From Aeromicrobium choanae (GTDB taxonomy: Bacteria; Actinomycetota; Actinomycetes; Propionibacteriales; Nocardioidaceae): a stretch of 64,000 nt of DNA. Numbering within the stretch: position 1 is the first letter of the stretch; every line of letters begins with the position of its first letter. The notes under the pieces were generated by a model, which was not told where the DNA came from, did no database searches, and was given only the letters and a program-made list of their open reading frames with translations. The translations under genes were made by a program, and so were the position numbers. The stretch spans positions 3,038,001 to 3,102,000 of the forward strand of contig NZ_LT796768.1 of NCBI RefSeq assembly GCF_900167475.1, in the 5' to 3' direction. Below are positions 8,006 to 17,609 of this stretch, piece after piece.

Positions 8006-9799
8006 ATGGGATTCACGACAGCAGACATGCCGCCGGTCGATCCGGAGCAGTTCGAGCAGATGCCGGTCATGGACCGGATGAGGATGCTCGCGCTGCACTG
8101 GGCCGACTACGGCTTCGGCGGCCCCAAGCAGATGCACGCGCTCTACCTGGTCAAGACCGTCGTGTTCATCGTCGGCGGCTGGCTGGTCGTCGGGCTGACC
8201 ACGCCCGGCCTCGGCCTGTTCGACCTCGGCGGCTGGTGGGGCGAGCTGATCGTCTACCAGAAGCTCATGGTCTGGATCGTGCTGTGGGAGATCACGGGAC
8301 ACGCCGCGTCGTGGGGACCGCTGTCGTTCAAGTTCGGCCCCTTCACCGGCGGCTGGAAGTACTGGACGAGGGTCGGCACGCTGCGCTGCCCGCCCTACGG
8401 CGACAAGATCCCCGGCACCGCCGGCTCGGGCCGGACCGTCTTCGACGTGGCGCTGTACCTGGCGCTCGTGGCGCTGCTGGTGGTCGCGCTGGTCCTGCCC
8501 GGACAGCAGACCGCGGCTGCGTACTCCGAGGCGGGCCTGATCGCGACGTGGCCGCTGATCGCCTACGTGGTGGGCCTGCTCGTGATGGCGCTCCGCGACA
8601 AGGTCGTCTTCCTGGCCTCGCGCCCCGAGCAGTACGCGCTGTGCCTGCTGGCGTTCGGGGTGCTGGCGTCGCACGTCGACATGATCCTCGTGGCCAAGAT
8701 CGCGATGGTCACGATCTGGCTCGGCGCCGGCGTGTCCAAGTTCGGCCACCACCTCACGTTCGTGGTGCAGGCGATGATGAGCAACACGCCGTGGCTGACC
8801 TCGAAGCGGTTCAAGCGCACGCTCTACCGCGACGTCGAGAACGGCGACCTGATGCCGACGAGGATGGCGTTCGCCTGGGCGCACATCGGCGGCACGGTCG
8901 TCGAGCTGGTGCTGCCGCTCGTGCTGCTGTTCTCGACGAACGAGACGGTCACGTGGCTCGCGATCGTCGGAATGATGGCGTTCCACCTGTTCATCTACTC
9001 CACCTACCCCCTGGCGGTGCCGCTGGAGTGGAACATCTTCTTCATCTTCGTCACGCCGTTCCTGTTCGGCGGCTTCTTCGCCGGCGACGGCTACGGCGTG
9101 GGCGACTTCACCAGCCCCTGGCTGCTGGTCGCGGTCCTGGTCGGCTTCCTGACGGGGCCGATCCTGGGCAACCTCAAGCCCGAGTGGGTGTCGTTCCTCA
9201 TCTCCATGCGCCAGTACGCGGGCAACTGGGCCTCGGGCACGATGGCGTTCCGCATGAACGGCGCGGAGGACAAGCTCGATGCGGGCCTCACCAAGGGCAT
9301 GAAGATCCAGCGCGAGCAGCTCGCCGCCGTCTACGGCTACGGCGTCGCCGAGGTCTTTCTGCAGAAGTGCGTCGCGTTCCGCAGCATGCACAGCCACGGC
9401 CGCGTGCAGCTCGCGCTCATGCAGCGTCACGTGGACGCGCTGGAGAACTACCGGCTGCGCGAGGGCGAGGTCGTCTGCACGGTCCTGCTCGGCTGGCAGT
9501 TCGGCGACGGGCACCTGTTCGACGAGCGCACCATCGCCGCCGTACAGGAGCGCTGCGGGTTCGAGCCGGGGGAGTGGGTCACCACGTTCACCGAGTCGCA
9601 GCCGATCCACACCACGAAGGTGCAGTACAAGGTGATCGACGCAGCCCTGGGTGTCGTCGAGCGCGGCTGGTACGACGTGCGCGATGCTGTCACCGAGCAA
9701 CCCTGGATCCCGAACGGCGTCAAGCACACGGTGACGTGGCAGGCCCCGGGGTACCGCCCGGCAGGCGAGCTCTCCGGTGAGGAGAAGGTGACGACGTGA
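8006..9799 (+). CDS. DUF3556 multi-pass membrane protein
   Basis: The 597-residue protein matches the length and character of DUF3556 (PF12077), a family of actinobacterial membrane proteins of unknown function. About eight hydrophobic segments lie between residues 45 and 400. The N-terminus (M-P-P-V-D-P-E-Q-F) and a C-terminal soluble part of ~170 residues should face the cytoplasm. Conserved-looking polar residues within the membrane part (W-E-I-T-G-H-A-A-S-W-G-P; K-F-G-H-H-L) hint at a metal or substrate site. The start ATG 8006 follows GAGGAAGG. It lies 24 bases after the ligase gene and overlaps the oxidase gene by four bases, so it is part of that operon. Confidence 0.78.
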   Translation: MGFTTADMPPVDPEQFEQMPVMDRMRMLALHWADYGFGGPKQMHALYLVKTVVFIVGGWLVVGLTTPGLGLFDLGGWWGELIVYQKLMVWIVLWEITGHAASWGPLSFKFGPFTGGWKYWTRVGTLRCPPYGDKIPGTAGSGRTVFDVALYLALVALLVVALVLPGQQTAAAYSEAGLIATWPLIAYVVGLLVMALRDKVVFLASRPEQYALCLLAFGVLASHVDMILVAKIAMVTIWLGAGVSKFGHHLTFVVQAMMSNTPWLTSKRFKRTLYRDVENGDLMPTRMAFAWAHIGGTVVELVLPLVLLFSTNETVTWLAIVGMMAFHLFIYSTYPLAVPLEWNIFFIFVTPFLFGGFFAGDGYGVGDFTSPWLLVAVLVGFLTGPILGNLKPEWVSFLISMRQYAGNWASGTMAFRMNGAEDKLDAGLTKGMKIQREQLAAVYGYGVAEVFLQKCVAFRSMHSHGRVQLALMQRHVDALENYRLREGEVVCTVLLGWQFGDGHLFDERTIAAVQERCGFEPGEWVTTFTESQPIHTTKVQYKVIDAALGVVERGWYDVRDAVTEQPWIPNGVKHTVTWQAPGYRPAGELSGEEKVTT

Positions 9800-11229
9800 C
9801 GACAGCGGTGGTGGTCGGCAGCGGGCCGAACGGGCTCGCTGCCGCCCTCACCCTCGCGGAGGCCGGGGTCGAGGTCGAGTTGCTCGAGGCGGCCGACGAG
9901 ATCGGGGGTGGCACGCGCAGCGGTCACTACACGGCCGACGGGGTCCTGCACGACGAGTGCTCCGGCTTCCACCCGCTGGCGGTGGACACCGCCTTCAGCC
10001 GGGCGTTCGACCTCTCCCGCGAGGGGCTGGCGTGGCGGTGGCCGGAGGTGCAGTACGCCCACCCGCTCGACGGGGGCCGCGGCGCCGCCGTCTGGCGCGA
10101 CGTCGAGCGGACCGCGCAGGCGCTGGGGGAGTCCGGGCGGGCCTACCGACGGCTGTTCGGTCCCCTCTCGGCACGGTTCGACAAGATTGCGCACGAGTTC
10201 CTGCAGCCCATGGTGCACGTGCCGCGGCACCCGATCGCGCTGGCCGGATTCGGCATGGCCAGCCTGCTGCCCGCGACGTGGCTGGGGCGCCTGCTGAGGT
10301 CAGAGGACTCGGCGGCCCTGTTCGCCGGGGTCGCGGCGCACGCCTTCCGGCCCCTCGGCGCCCCGATGTCCGCGGCGATCGGCGTCGCGCTCGGCACCGC
10401 GGCGCACCGCTACGGCTGGCCGGTCGCCGAGGGCGGGTCGGCGGCCATCACGCGGGCCATGGCCCAGCGCCTCACCGCCCTCGGCGGCACCATCACCACC
10501 GGGATCCGCGTCACGCGACGTGAGCAGGTGGCCCACGCCGACATCGTCATGCTCGACACGAGCCCCGGCGCCGCGGCGGACATCCTCGGCGACGCCCTGC
10601 CGGGCCGCATCGCACGCGCCTACCGGGGCTACCGCTTCGGTCCGGGCGCGTTCCAGGTGGCGCTCGCCGTGGAGGGTGGCGTGCCCTGGACGCATGAGCC
10701 CACCCGTCAGGCGGGCACCGTCCACCTGGGCGGATCGATGGCCGAGATCGCCGCCGCAGAGCGGGACGTGTGGCGCGGCCGGATGCCCGAGCGGCCCTTC
10801 ATCCTGCTGGGGCAGCAGTCGCAGGCCGACCCGGGCCGTCGCGCCGGGGACGTGCACCCGATCGACGCCTACGCCCACGTGCCGTCGGGGTTCACGGGCG
10901 ACGCCACCGAGGCGATCCTGTCCCAGATCGAGCGGTTCGCCCCGGGCGTCCGCGAGCGCGTCGTCGCCATGTCGGTCCGCTCGACCGAGCAGATCGTGCG
11001 CGACAACGCCAACTACGTCGGCGGCGACATCGTCACGGGCGCCAACACGCCGCGGCAGCTGATCTTCCGTCCGCGGGTGGGCCTGGACCCGTATGCCACG
11101 GGGATCCCCGGGACGTGGCTGTGCTCGGCCGCGACGCCGCCGGGTGCGGGCGCCCACGGCATGTGCGGCCATCTCGCCGCCACGAGGGCCTTGCGCCATG
11201 TGGGCATCGCCGGGACCATCGGGCCATGA
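9796..11229 (+). CDS. FAD-dependent oxidoreductase, phytoene-desaturase-like
   Basis: A 477-residue flavoprotein of the carotenoid desaturase/amine oxidase type. The Rossmann signature V-V-V-G-S-G-P-N-G-L-A-A-A-L is at the N-terminus with L-L-E-A-A-D-E-I-G-G-G after it. The C-terminal FAD motif is T-P-P-G-A-G-A-H-G-M-C-G-H-L-A-A. Enzymes of this class dehydrogenate, saturate or isomerise hydrophobic polyenes. No phytoene synthase or other carotenoid gene is nearby, so a different hydrophobic substrate is likely; the acyl-CoA ligase two genes upstream is compatible with lipid modification. The GTG start overlaps the DUF3556 stop by four bases. Confidence 0.85.
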   Translation: MTTAVVVGSGPNGLAAALTLAEAGVEVELLEAADEIGGGTRSGHYTADGVLHDECSGFHPLAVDTAFSRAFDLSREGLAWRWPEVQYAHPLDGGRGAAVWRDVERTAQALGESGRAYRRLFGPLSARFDKIAHEFLQPMVHVPRHPIALAGFGMASLLPATWLGRLLRSEDSAALFAGVAAHAFRPLGAPMSAAIGVALGTAAHRYGWPVAEGGSAAITRAMAQRLTALGGTITTGIRVTRREQVAHADIVMLDTSPGAAADILGDALPGRIARAYRGYRFGPGAFQVALAVEGGVPWTHEPTRQAGTVHLGGSMAEIAAAERDVWRGRMPERPFILLGQQSQADPGRRAGDVHPIDAYAHVPSGFTGDATEAILSQIERFAPGVRERVVAMSVRSTEQIVRDNANYVGGDIVTGANTPRQLIFRPRVGLDPYATGIPGTWLCSAATPPGAGAHGMCGHLAATRALRHVGIAGTIGP

Positions 11230-12533
11230 CCCAGCCGCCCCCCGGAGCGGGTCCCGACTCCGCCGAGGTCCGGCGGCTCGTGGCGATCCTCGGACAGCGC
11301 CTGTCCGAGGATCAGCCCTACCTGACCCGGGTCCTGACCGACAAGATCCGCTCGATCGGCGACCTCGACCTGGACCAGCCGCTGATCGACCTGCTGGACG
11401 CGAGCGTCGACAGCAACATCAACACGATCGTGCACCTGCTGATCAACGCGATCCCCGTCGACCGCATCCAGGCGCCGACCGCCGCCGTGGAGTACGCGCT
11501 GCGGCTGGCGCAGCGCGGTGTGCCGTCGTACTCGCTGGTCCGCGCCTACCAGATGGGCCAGGAGTACCTCATGACCGTGGTGCTCGACGAGGCCGAGGCG
11601 ATCGACGCCGACCGCACGCTCACCCTGCGTGCGCTCAAGGTCATCGCCGACGACGTCCACCAGTACATCGACTGGATCTGCCTGCACCTGCTCGACCGGT
11701 ACGAGGACGAGCGGGGCCGGTGGGCCACCACGTCGGGCAACGTCGCCTCGGCGATGCTGCAGGGACTGCTGCGCGGCGTGGACACCTCGGTGCACGACTT
11801 CGAGTCCGAGACCGGCTACCGGTTCGACCAGCACCACGTCGGCCTCGTGCTCTGGTCGCGGGACGAGGACGGCATCACCGACGCGCTCGTCGCGATGGAG
11901 CGGATCAGCCGCGAGCTGGAGGGCACCGTCGGCACGGGCACGGCACCCCTGTTCTCCGCCGTCGACCGCACGACCGCGTGGCTGTGGATCGGGCGCGGGC
12001 TGCGCGCCGAGCCGATCGTGCGGCAGGTGCGCGAGGTGCTGGCGAAGTTCCCCGACGTGGGCGCGGCCGTCGGGCTGCCCGAGTCGGGCATCGACGGGTT
12101 CCGGCGCACGCACGCCCAGGCGCGGGACACCTTCGAGCTGGCTCTCGCGGCGGGCGACCGGATCAGCCAGGTCGTCGGCTACGACGGCCGGGGGATCGCC
12201 CTGATCTCGATGCTGCTGCAGCAACCGGGCGCGCTGCCCCGTTGGGTGCGCGACGTGCTGGGGCCGCTCGGCGAGGTCTCGCCCGCGGCTGCCCGTGCGA
12301 GGGAGACGCTGGGCGCGTGGCTCGACCACGAGCGCAACTTCCAGGCCACGGCCGAGGCCCTGCAGGTCCACCGCAACACGGTCAAGTACCGCATCGAGCG
12401 GATCAGCACTGAGCTGGACGAACGGCTCGGCGACCGCCGGGTCGACCTCGAGCTGGCGCTGCTGGCGTGCCGCCTGCTCGGCGACGACCTGCTGCGCGAG
12501 CCCGACGGACACCGCCGCCCCGGCCAGGGCTGA
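11226..12533 (+). CDS. PucR-family helix-turn-helix regulator
   Basis: The 435-residue protein has the build of PucR/CdaR-type activators. An N-terminal helical sensory region (~1–150) is followed by a GGDEF-derived middle domain (~200–310, V-G-L-V-L-W-S-R-D-E-D) and a C-terminal HTH_30 domain. The last carries L-D-H-E-R-N-F-Q-A-T-A-E-A-L and H-R-N-T-V-K-Y-R-I-E-R-I. It begins in an ATGA overlap with the oxidoreductase gene and closes the operon, so it most likely controls the operon in response to the pathway's substrate. The dyad at 6338–6354 is a possible binding site. Confidence 0.88.
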   Translation: MTQPPPGAGPDSAEVRRLVAILGQRLSEDQPYLTRVLTDKIRSIGDLDLDQPLIDLLDASVDSNINTIVHLLINAIPVDRIQAPTAAVEYALRLAQRGVPSYSLVRAYQMGQEYLMTVVLDEAEAIDADRTLTLRALKVIADDVHQYIDWICLHLLDRYEDERGRWATTSGNVASAMLQGLLRGVDTSVHDFESETGYRFDQHHVGLVLWSRDEDGITDALVAMERISRELEGTVGTGTAPLFSAVDRTTAWLWIGRGLRAEPIVRQVREVLAKFPDVGAAVGLPESGIDGFRRTHAQARDTFELALAAGDRISQVVGYDGRGIALISMLLQQPGALPRWVRDVLGPLGEVSPAAARARETLGAWLDHERNFQATAEALQVHRNTVKYRIERISTELDERLGDRRVDLELALLACRLLGDDLLREPDGHRRPGQG

Positions 12534-12557
12534 GCCCCGGCCGGGAGGGCGGAGAGA

Positions 12558-13316
12558 TCAGCGCAGTGCGGTGACCGCGGCTCGGACGGAGCTCATGCCC
12601 ATGAGGTCCGAGTCGTCCTCGGCCGACAGCAGCTCGCCGTTGGCGAACGTGGCGTAGGCGTCGATGTCCTGCTTGCCGCAGCCCTCGTACATGCGGTCCT
12701 CGAGTCGCGTCACGCCCTTGGCCTGCAGCGCCTTGAGCTCGGCGATCGCCTCGTCGAGGAGCGCCACGATCTCCGGCATCTCGTCACCCATCAGCACCTT
12801 GAGCGCCTCGAGCTGGGCGAGGATCTCGGCGGGGGTGTAGACGTCGCCCTCGCCAGCCGAGCGCAGCTTCTTCGAGACGGTCGCGACGCTGTCGCCCACG
12901 ATGTCGGGAGAGAACGTGGGATCGGCCTTCAGCGTGCGCAGGTTCTGGACCGTGGCGCAGCGTCCCTGCTTGATGATGAGCCGCTGCTTGGCGAAGGCGC
13001 CGCGCTTCTTGCCCTTGTACTTGTAGGTGATCTTCGTCGTCACGACGTACGCGCCCGGCTTGAGCTTCACCGCGGTGCGGTTCTTGCGCAGCACCTTGCC
13101 GCCCTGCTTGATGGTCATGGCCCTCTTGAGGATCGTGACCTTCTTGATCTTCTTGACGTTCGGCTTCACCAGCGCCGTGCCGTACCAGTCGATCGACTTG
13201 TTCGAGATCTTCTTGATCGTGACCGGCTTCGGGGCCGCCTGGGCGGGTGCCGCGACGAGCGTCGTGCTGGCGCCGACGGCGAGGGCGGCCAGGAGGCCGA
13301 GGATGGTGCGGCGCAT
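12558..13316 (-). CDS. Secreted Lys-rich protein, function unknown
   Basis: A 252-residue protein with a clear Sec signal peptide: M-R-R-T at the start, a hydrophobic core to about residue 22, and the cleavage motif A-P-A-Q-A before A-P-K. The first ~110 mature residues are very rich in Lys and beta-branched residues (T-I-K-K-I-S-N-K-S-I; V-K-K-I-K-K-V-T-I-L-K), followed by a helical, more acidic part with two cysteines. The start ATG 13316 has AAAGG upstream. I know no named family. Its basic surface suggests binding to anionic wall polymers, DNA or lipids outside the cell. It is divergent from thrS. Confidence 0.7.
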   Translation of the reverse strand: MRRTILGLLAALAVGASTTLVAAPAQAAPKPVTIKKISNKSIDWYGTALVKPNVKKIKKVTILKRAMTIKQGGKVLRKNRTAVKLKPGAYVVTTKITYKYKGKKRGAFAKQRLIIKQGRCATVQNLRTLKADPTFSPDIVGDSVATVSKKLRSAGEGDVYTPAEILAQLEALKVLMGDEMPEIVALLDEAIAELKALQAKGVTRLEDRMYEGCGKQDIDAYATFANGELLSAEDDSDLMGMSSVRAAVTALR

Positions 13317-13462
13317 GGAGTGACGCCTTTCCGAGATGAGGGGCAAAGTCGACCTATCATACTCGGACCGGGACGGTCCCCGTGACCAAACGACGACCTC
13401 GGTAGGGTGAGCCCAAGAGCGCCGCCCAGCCGTAGGGGCCGCCCAGTCACCGAGGGGTTCAC

Positions 13463-15433
13463 ATGAGTCTGTCCGTCACCGTCGCCGGAGCCCAGCAGCA
13501 GGTCGATCCCGGGACGCGGGCGTGGCAGCTGTTCTCCGATGATCCGCAGGTGATCGCCGCACGCGTGGGCGGTGACCTGGTCGACCTCTCCCGCGAGCTG
13601 GCCGACGGCGACGAGGTGGAGCCGGTCGCGATCGACTCGCCCGACGGCCTCGACATCCTGCGCCACTCCACGGCCCACGTCATGGCCCAGGCCGTGCAGG
13701 AGCTGTTCCCCGACGCGAAGCTCGGCATCGGCCCGCCGATCACCGACGGCTTCTACTACGACTTCGACGTCGAGATCCCCTTCACCCCCGAGGACCTCGC
13801 CAAGGTCGAGTCGCGGATGAAGAAGATCGTCAAGGAGGGCCAGAAGTTCAGCCGGCGCGAGATCAGCGACGACGACGCCCGCGCCGAGCTGGCCGACGAG
13901 CCGTACAAGCTCGAGCTGATCGGCCTGAAGTCCACGGCCGGCGGCGCAGCGGAGGGCGCCAGCGTCGAGGTCGGCGAGGGCGGCCTGAGCATCTACGACA
14001 ACCTCAAGCGCGACGGGTCGCTGGCGTGGAAGGACCTGTGCCGCGGCCCGCACCTGCCCACCACCAAGCGCATCCCGGCGTTCACGCTGATGCGCTCGGC
14101 CGCGGCCTACTGGCGCGGCGACGAGAAGAACAAGCAGCTGCAGCGCATCTACGGCACCGCCTGGGCGACCAAGGAGGACCTCGAGGCGCACCTGCACCGC
14201 ATCGAGGAGGCCCAGCGCCGCGACCACCGCCGCCTCGGCACCGAGCTCGACCTCTACAGCTTCCCCGACGAGATCGGCTCGGGCCTGCCGGTGTTCCACC
14301 CGCGCGGTGGCGTCATCAAGCGCGAGATGGAGGACTACGTCCGCCGCCGGCACATCGAGGAGGGCTTCGAGTACGTCGGCACGCCCCACATCGCGAAGGA
14401 AGGGCTGTTCTACACGTCCGGCCACCTGCCGCACTACGGGGAGGGCATGTTCCCGGCGCTGGAGATCGACGGGGGCGACTACCGCCTCAAGGCGATGAAC
14501 TGCCCGATGCACAACCTGATCTTCCGGTCGCGCCAGCGCTCGTACCGCGAGCTGCCGCTGCGCCTGTTCGAGTTCGGTCACGTCTACCGCAACGAGAAGT
14601 CGGGCGTCATCCACGGTCTGACCCGCGTGCGCGGCTTCGCCCAGGACGACTCGCACTCCTACGTCACGCCCGAGCAGGCGCCCGGTGAGGTCGCGCACCT
14701 GCTGAACTTCATGCTGAGCCTGCTCGACGACTTCGGCATGGACGACTACTACCTCGAGCTGTCGACCCGTGACGCGTCCAAGGACAAGTTCATCGGCTCG
14801 GACGAGGACTGGGAGAACGCCACGAAGGTGCTGGAGGAGGTCGCCACGGCGACCGGTCTCGAGCTGGTGCCCGATCCCGGCGGCGCCGCCTACTACGGCC
14901 CCAAGGTCTCGGTGCAGGCGCGCGACGCGATCGGCCGCACGTGGCAGATGGGCACCGTGCAGTACGACTTCAACATGCCGTCCGCCGACCGGTTCAACCT
15001 CGAGTACGTCGCCGCCGACGGCACCCGCCAGCAACCGGTGATGATCCACTCGGCGAAGTTCGGCTCCATCGAGCGGTTCATGGGCGTCCTGGTCGAGCAC
15101 TACGCCGGTGCATTCCCCCCGTGGCTCGCGCCCGTGCAGGCGGTCGGCATCCCCGTGGCCGAGCGGCACGTGGAGTACCTGGAGCGGCTCGCGGTGCGCC
15201 TGCGCGCCGAGGGGATCCGCTTCGAGGTCGACGACTCCGACGAGCGCATGCAGAAGAAGATCCGCAACGCCCAGACCCAGAAGGTGCCGTTCATGGTGCT
15301 GGTGGGCGACAAGGACGTCGAGGCGAACGCGGTGTCGTTCCGGTTCCGCAACGGCGAGCAGGAGAACGGCGTCTCGCTCGACGACGCGATCGACAAGATC
15401 GTGACGGCGGTCCGCGAGCGGGTGCAGGTCTGA
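13463..15433 (+). CDS. thrS: Threonyl-tRNA synthetase
   Basis: This class II synthetase charges tRNA-Thr. The 656-residue protein has an N-terminal TGS domain, the [11 protein letters not shown] editing-domain start (~67), and a class II core. The three zinc ligands are visible as Cys in M-N-C-P-M-H, His in F-A-Q-D-D-S-H-S-Y and His in V-M-I-H-S-A-K. A C-terminal anticodon domain completes it. ATG 13463 follows GAGGGG. It heads a chain with single-base TGATG overlaps (thrS–HIT–pgsA), the usual actinobacterial order. I see no T-box leader in the 146 bases upstream. Confidence 0.97.
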   Translation: MSLSVTVAGAQQQVDPGTRAWQLFSDDPQVIAARVGGDLVDLSRELADGDEVEPVAIDSPDGLDILRHSTAHVMAQAVQELFPDAKLGIGPPITDGFYYDFDVEIPFTPEDLAKVESRMKKIVKEGQKFSRREISDDDARAELADEPYKLELIGLKSTAGGAAEGASVEVGEGGLSIYDNLKRDGSLAWKDLCRGPHLPTTKRIPAFTLMRSAAAYWRGDEKNKQLQRIYGTAWATKEDLEAHLHRIEEAQRRDHRRLGTELDLYSFPDEIGSGLPVFHPRGGVIKREMEDYVRRRHIEEGFEYVGTPHIAKEGLFYTSGHLPHYGEGMFPALEIDGGDYRLKAMNCPMHNLIFRSRQRSYRELPLRLFEFGHVYRNEKSGVIHGLTRVRGFAQDDSHSYVTPEQAPGEVAHLLNFMLSLLDDFGMDDYYLELSTRDASKDKFIGSDEDWENATKVLEEVATATGLELVPDPGGAAYYGPKVSVQARDAIGRTWQMGTVQYDFNMPSADRFNLEYVAADGTRQQPVMIHSAKFGSIERFMGVLVEHYAGAFPPWLAPVQAVGIPVAERHVEYLERLAVRLRAEGIRFEVDDSDERMQKKIRNAQTQKVPFMVLVGDKDVEANAVSFRFRNGEQENGVSLDDAIDKIVTAVRERVQV

Positions 15434-15939
15434 TGCCCGATCCCGACGGCCTCGAACGGCTGTGGGCGCCCTACCGCATGGCGTACGTCCGCGAGGCCGG
15501 CAACGACGACGCGGGATGCCCCTTCTGCGCCATGGTCGCGGGGGAGCGGCAGACCGACCTGATCGTCGTGCGCGGCGAGCACTGCTTCGTGGCGATGAAC
15601 CTGTACCCGTACAACCCCGGGCACCTCATGGTGCTGCCGCTGCGCCACGAGTCGGGCCTGACCGAGCTGTCGCTCGAGGAGTCCACCGAGCTGACCCTGC
15701 TGACCCAGCAGGCGATCCGCGCGATCGGCGAGGTCAGCTCGCCGCACGGCTTCAACGTGGGCCTCAACCTCGGGGCCTCCGCGGGCGGTTCGATCTCGCA
15801 GCACCTGCACCAGCACGTGGTCCCGCGGTGGGGCGGTGACGCGAACTTCATGACGGTCGTCGGTCGCACGAAGGCGCTGCCCCAGACGATCGCGGAGTCC
15901 GCCGCGCTGCTGCGCGGCGTGTGGGAGGGGGTGGCCTGA
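15433..15939 (+). CDS. HIT-family hydrolase/phosphorylase (Rv2613c-like)
   Basis: A 168-residue histidine-triad protein with the catalytic motif H-L-H-Q-H-V-V. It also has a C-P-F-C pair near the N-terminus and F-N-V-G-L-N-L-G. The context between thrS and pgsA is that of M. tuberculosis Rv2613c, a diadenosine tetraphosphate phosphorylase, so Ap4A breakdown is the likely function. This fits the coupling to a tRNA synthetase, since such enzymes make Ap4A as a side product. The start ATG overlaps the thrS stop by one base (TGATG). Confidence 0.88.
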   Translation: MPDPDGLERLWAPYRMAYVREAGNDDAGCPFCAMVAGERQTDLIVVRGEHCFVAMNLYPYNPGHLMVLPLRHESGLTELSLEESTELTLLTQQAIRAIGEVSSPHGFNVGLNLGASAGGSISQHLHQHVVPRWGGDANFMTVVGRTKALPQTIAESAALLRGVWEGVA

Positions 15940-16544
15940 TGCTCGAGCGCTTCCGTGCCTTCTGGAACCGGCTGTTCTCGCCGGTCGCCGACGGACTCAT
16001 CAAGATCGGCGTGACCCCCGACATGGTCACGTGGGTCGGCACGATCGGCGTCTGCGTCGGCGCCCTGTGGCTCTTCCCGCAGGGGGAGTTCTTCTGGGGC
16101 ACGATGTTCATCACCGCGTTCGTGTTCAGCGACATCATCGACGGCACGATGGCGCGCAAGCTCGGCCGCACCTCCAAGTACGGGGCGTTCCTGGATTCCA
16201 CCCTCGACCGGATCGGCGACGCGGCGATCTTCGCCGGCATCGCCCTCTGGTACGCGTGGGAGGGCGACTCCAAGGTGTACCTGTGCCTCGCGCTGGCCTG
16301 CCTCGTCCTGGGCGGCCTCACGTCCTACGCGCGGGCCCGGGCCGAGTCGCTCGGCATGGAGGCCAAGGGCGGCATCGCCGAGCGTTCCGACCGCCTCGTG
16401 GCCATCCTCGTGATGACCGGTCTCTCGGGCCTGTTCGACCTGCCGATCCTGCAGCACATCGCGCTCTGGGCCCTCGCGGTCGCGAGCCTGGTGACCGTCG
16501 CCCAGCGGATGGCGATGGTCAAGCGCCAGGCCGAAGCGGCCTGA
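15939..16544 (+). CDS. pgsA: Phosphatidylinositol-phosphate synthase (CDP-alcohol phosphatidyltransferase)
   Basis: The 201-residue membrane enzyme carries the complete CDP-alcohol phosphotransferase motif D-x-x-D-G-x-x-A-R-x8-G-x3-D-x3-D, starting at D-I-I-D-G-T-M-A-R, with about six membrane helices. In actinobacteria the gene at this spot joins CDP-diacylglycerol to inositol phosphate, the first step to phosphatidylinositol and its mannosides. Start and previous stop overlap as TGATG. Normally pimA and a PIM acyltransferase follow; here the next gene is pdxS, so the rest of the PIM set must be elsewhere or absent. Confidence 0.88.
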   Translation: MLERFRAFWNRLFSPVADGLIKIGVTPDMVTWVGTIGVCVGALWLFPQGEFFWGTMFITAFVFSDIIDGTMARKLGRTSKYGAFLDSTLDRIGDAAIFAGIALWYAWEGDSKVYLCLALACLVLGGLTSYARARAESLGMEAKGGIAERSDRLVAILVMTGLSGLFDLPILQHIALWALAVASLVTVAQRMAMVKRQAEAA

Positions 16545-16602
16545 TCCGGGGCCGTCGGTCTCGCGGACGCCGAGCGATGCGTGATGCGCCGCAGGTGCCT
16601 CG

Positions 16603-16608
16603 TAGACT
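16603..16608 (+). promoter_or_regulatory. -10 hexamer TAGACT for leaderless pdxS
   Basis: TAGACT ends six bases before the GTG of pdxS and no ribosome site intervenes, so the message probably begins at the start codon. Confidence 0.55.
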
Positions 16609-16614
16609 TGCCCT

Positions 16615-17526
16615 GTGAGCACCCAGAACCCCAGCAACGACCAGTCCACGACCGGCAGCGCCCGGGTCAAGCGCGGCATGGCCGAGATGCTGAAGGGCGG
16701 CGTCATCATGGACGTCGTCAACGCCGAGCAGGCCAAGATCGCCGAGGACGCGGGCGCCGTCGCCGTCATGGCCCTCGAGCGCGTTCCCGCCGACATCCGT
16801 TCCCAGGGCGGCGTCGCGCGGATGAGCGACCCCGACTTGATCGACGGCATCATCGAGGCCGTCTCGATCCCCGTGATGGCCAAGGCGCGCATCGGTCACT
16901 TCGCCGAGGCGCAGGTCCTGCAGAGCCTGGGCGTGGACTACGTCGACGAGTCCGAGGTCCTGACCCCGGCCGACTACGCGAACCACATCGACAAGTGGGC
17001 CTTCACGGTTCCCTTCGTGTGCGGAGCGACGAACCTGGGCGAGGCGCTGCGTCGCATCACCGAGGGCGCGGCCATGATCCGCTCGAAGGGCGAGGCCGGC
17101 ACGGGCGACGTCTCCAACGCCACGGGTCACATGCGCAAGATCCGCGCCGAGATCGCCCGGCTGCAGACCCTGCCGAAGGACGAGCTGTTCGTCGCGGCCA
17201 AGGAGCTCCAGGCGCCGTACGACCTGGTCGTCGAGGTGGCCGAGGCCGGCAAGCTCCCGGTCGTGCTCTTCACCGCCGGTGGCATCGCCACCCCGGCCGA
17301 CGCCGCCATGATGATGCAGCTCGGCGCCGAGGGCGTGTTCGTCGGCTCGGGCATCTTCAAGTCCGGCAACCCCGCCCAGCGGGCCGAGGCGATCGTCAAG
17401 GCGACCACCTTCTACGACGATCCCGACGTCATCGCCAAGGTCTCGCGCGGTCTCGGCGAGGCCATGGTCGGCATCAACGTCGACGAGATCCCGGAGCCGC
17501 ACCGCTTGGAGACTCGCGGTTGGTGA
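16615..17526 (+). CDS. pdxS: Pyridoxal 5'-phosphate synthase subunit PdxS
   Basis: PdxS builds PLP from ribose 5-phosphate, glyceraldehyde 3-phosphate and ammonia supplied by PdxT. The 303-residue (beta/alpha)8 protein has the two essential lysines: Lys90 in V-M-A-K-A-R-I-G-H and Lys158 in [10 protein letters not shown]. The phosphate site [10 protein letters not shown] is near the C-terminus. The GTG start is probably leaderless. A strong terminator follows at 17552–17575. Its partner pdxT lies 6.1 kb downstream, separated by the signal-peptidase/surface-protein locus, which is unusual. Confidence 0.97.
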   Translation: MSTQNPSNDQSTTGSARVKRGMAEMLKGGVIMDVVNAEQAKIAEDAGAVAVMALERVPADIRSQGGVARMSDPDLIDGIIEAVSIPVMAKARIGHFAEAQVLQSLGVDYVDESEVLTPADYANHIDKWAFTVPFVCGATNLGEALRRITEGAAMIRSKGEAGTGDVSNATGHMRKIRAEIARLQTLPKDELFVAAKELQAPYDLVVEVAEAGKLPVVLFTAGGIATPADAAMMMQLGAEGVFVGSGIFKSGNPAQRAEAIVKATTFYDDPDVIAKVSRGLGEAMVGINVDEIPEPHRLETRGW

Positions 17527-17551
17527 CCTGCATCACTAGAATCAAGCCACG

Positions 17552-17575
17552 ACGCCCCCGGTCTTCCGGGGGCGT
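17552..17575 (+). terminator. Intrinsic terminator after pdxS
   Basis: A perfect 10-base-pair stem (ACGCCCCCGG / CCGGGGGCGT) with a TCTT loop is followed by a T/G-rich tail (TGTGTCGTTT). It separates pdxS from the surface-protein locus. Confidence 0.85.
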
Positions 17576-17609
17576 TGTGTCGTTTCCGGGACCTGTGGCC
17601 CTATCGGGT

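Noticed and set aside
7294-9780. An 828-codon plus-strand frame across the ligase and DUF3556 genes
   Set aside because: Runs in another frame through two genes with clear motifs; Arg/Gly-rich content is a shadow signature.
13317-13462. A T-box leader before thrS
   Set aside because: Only 146 bases, with no specifier loop or T-box core (TGG in the antiterminator) recognisable; thrS is rarely T-box regulated in actinobacteria.
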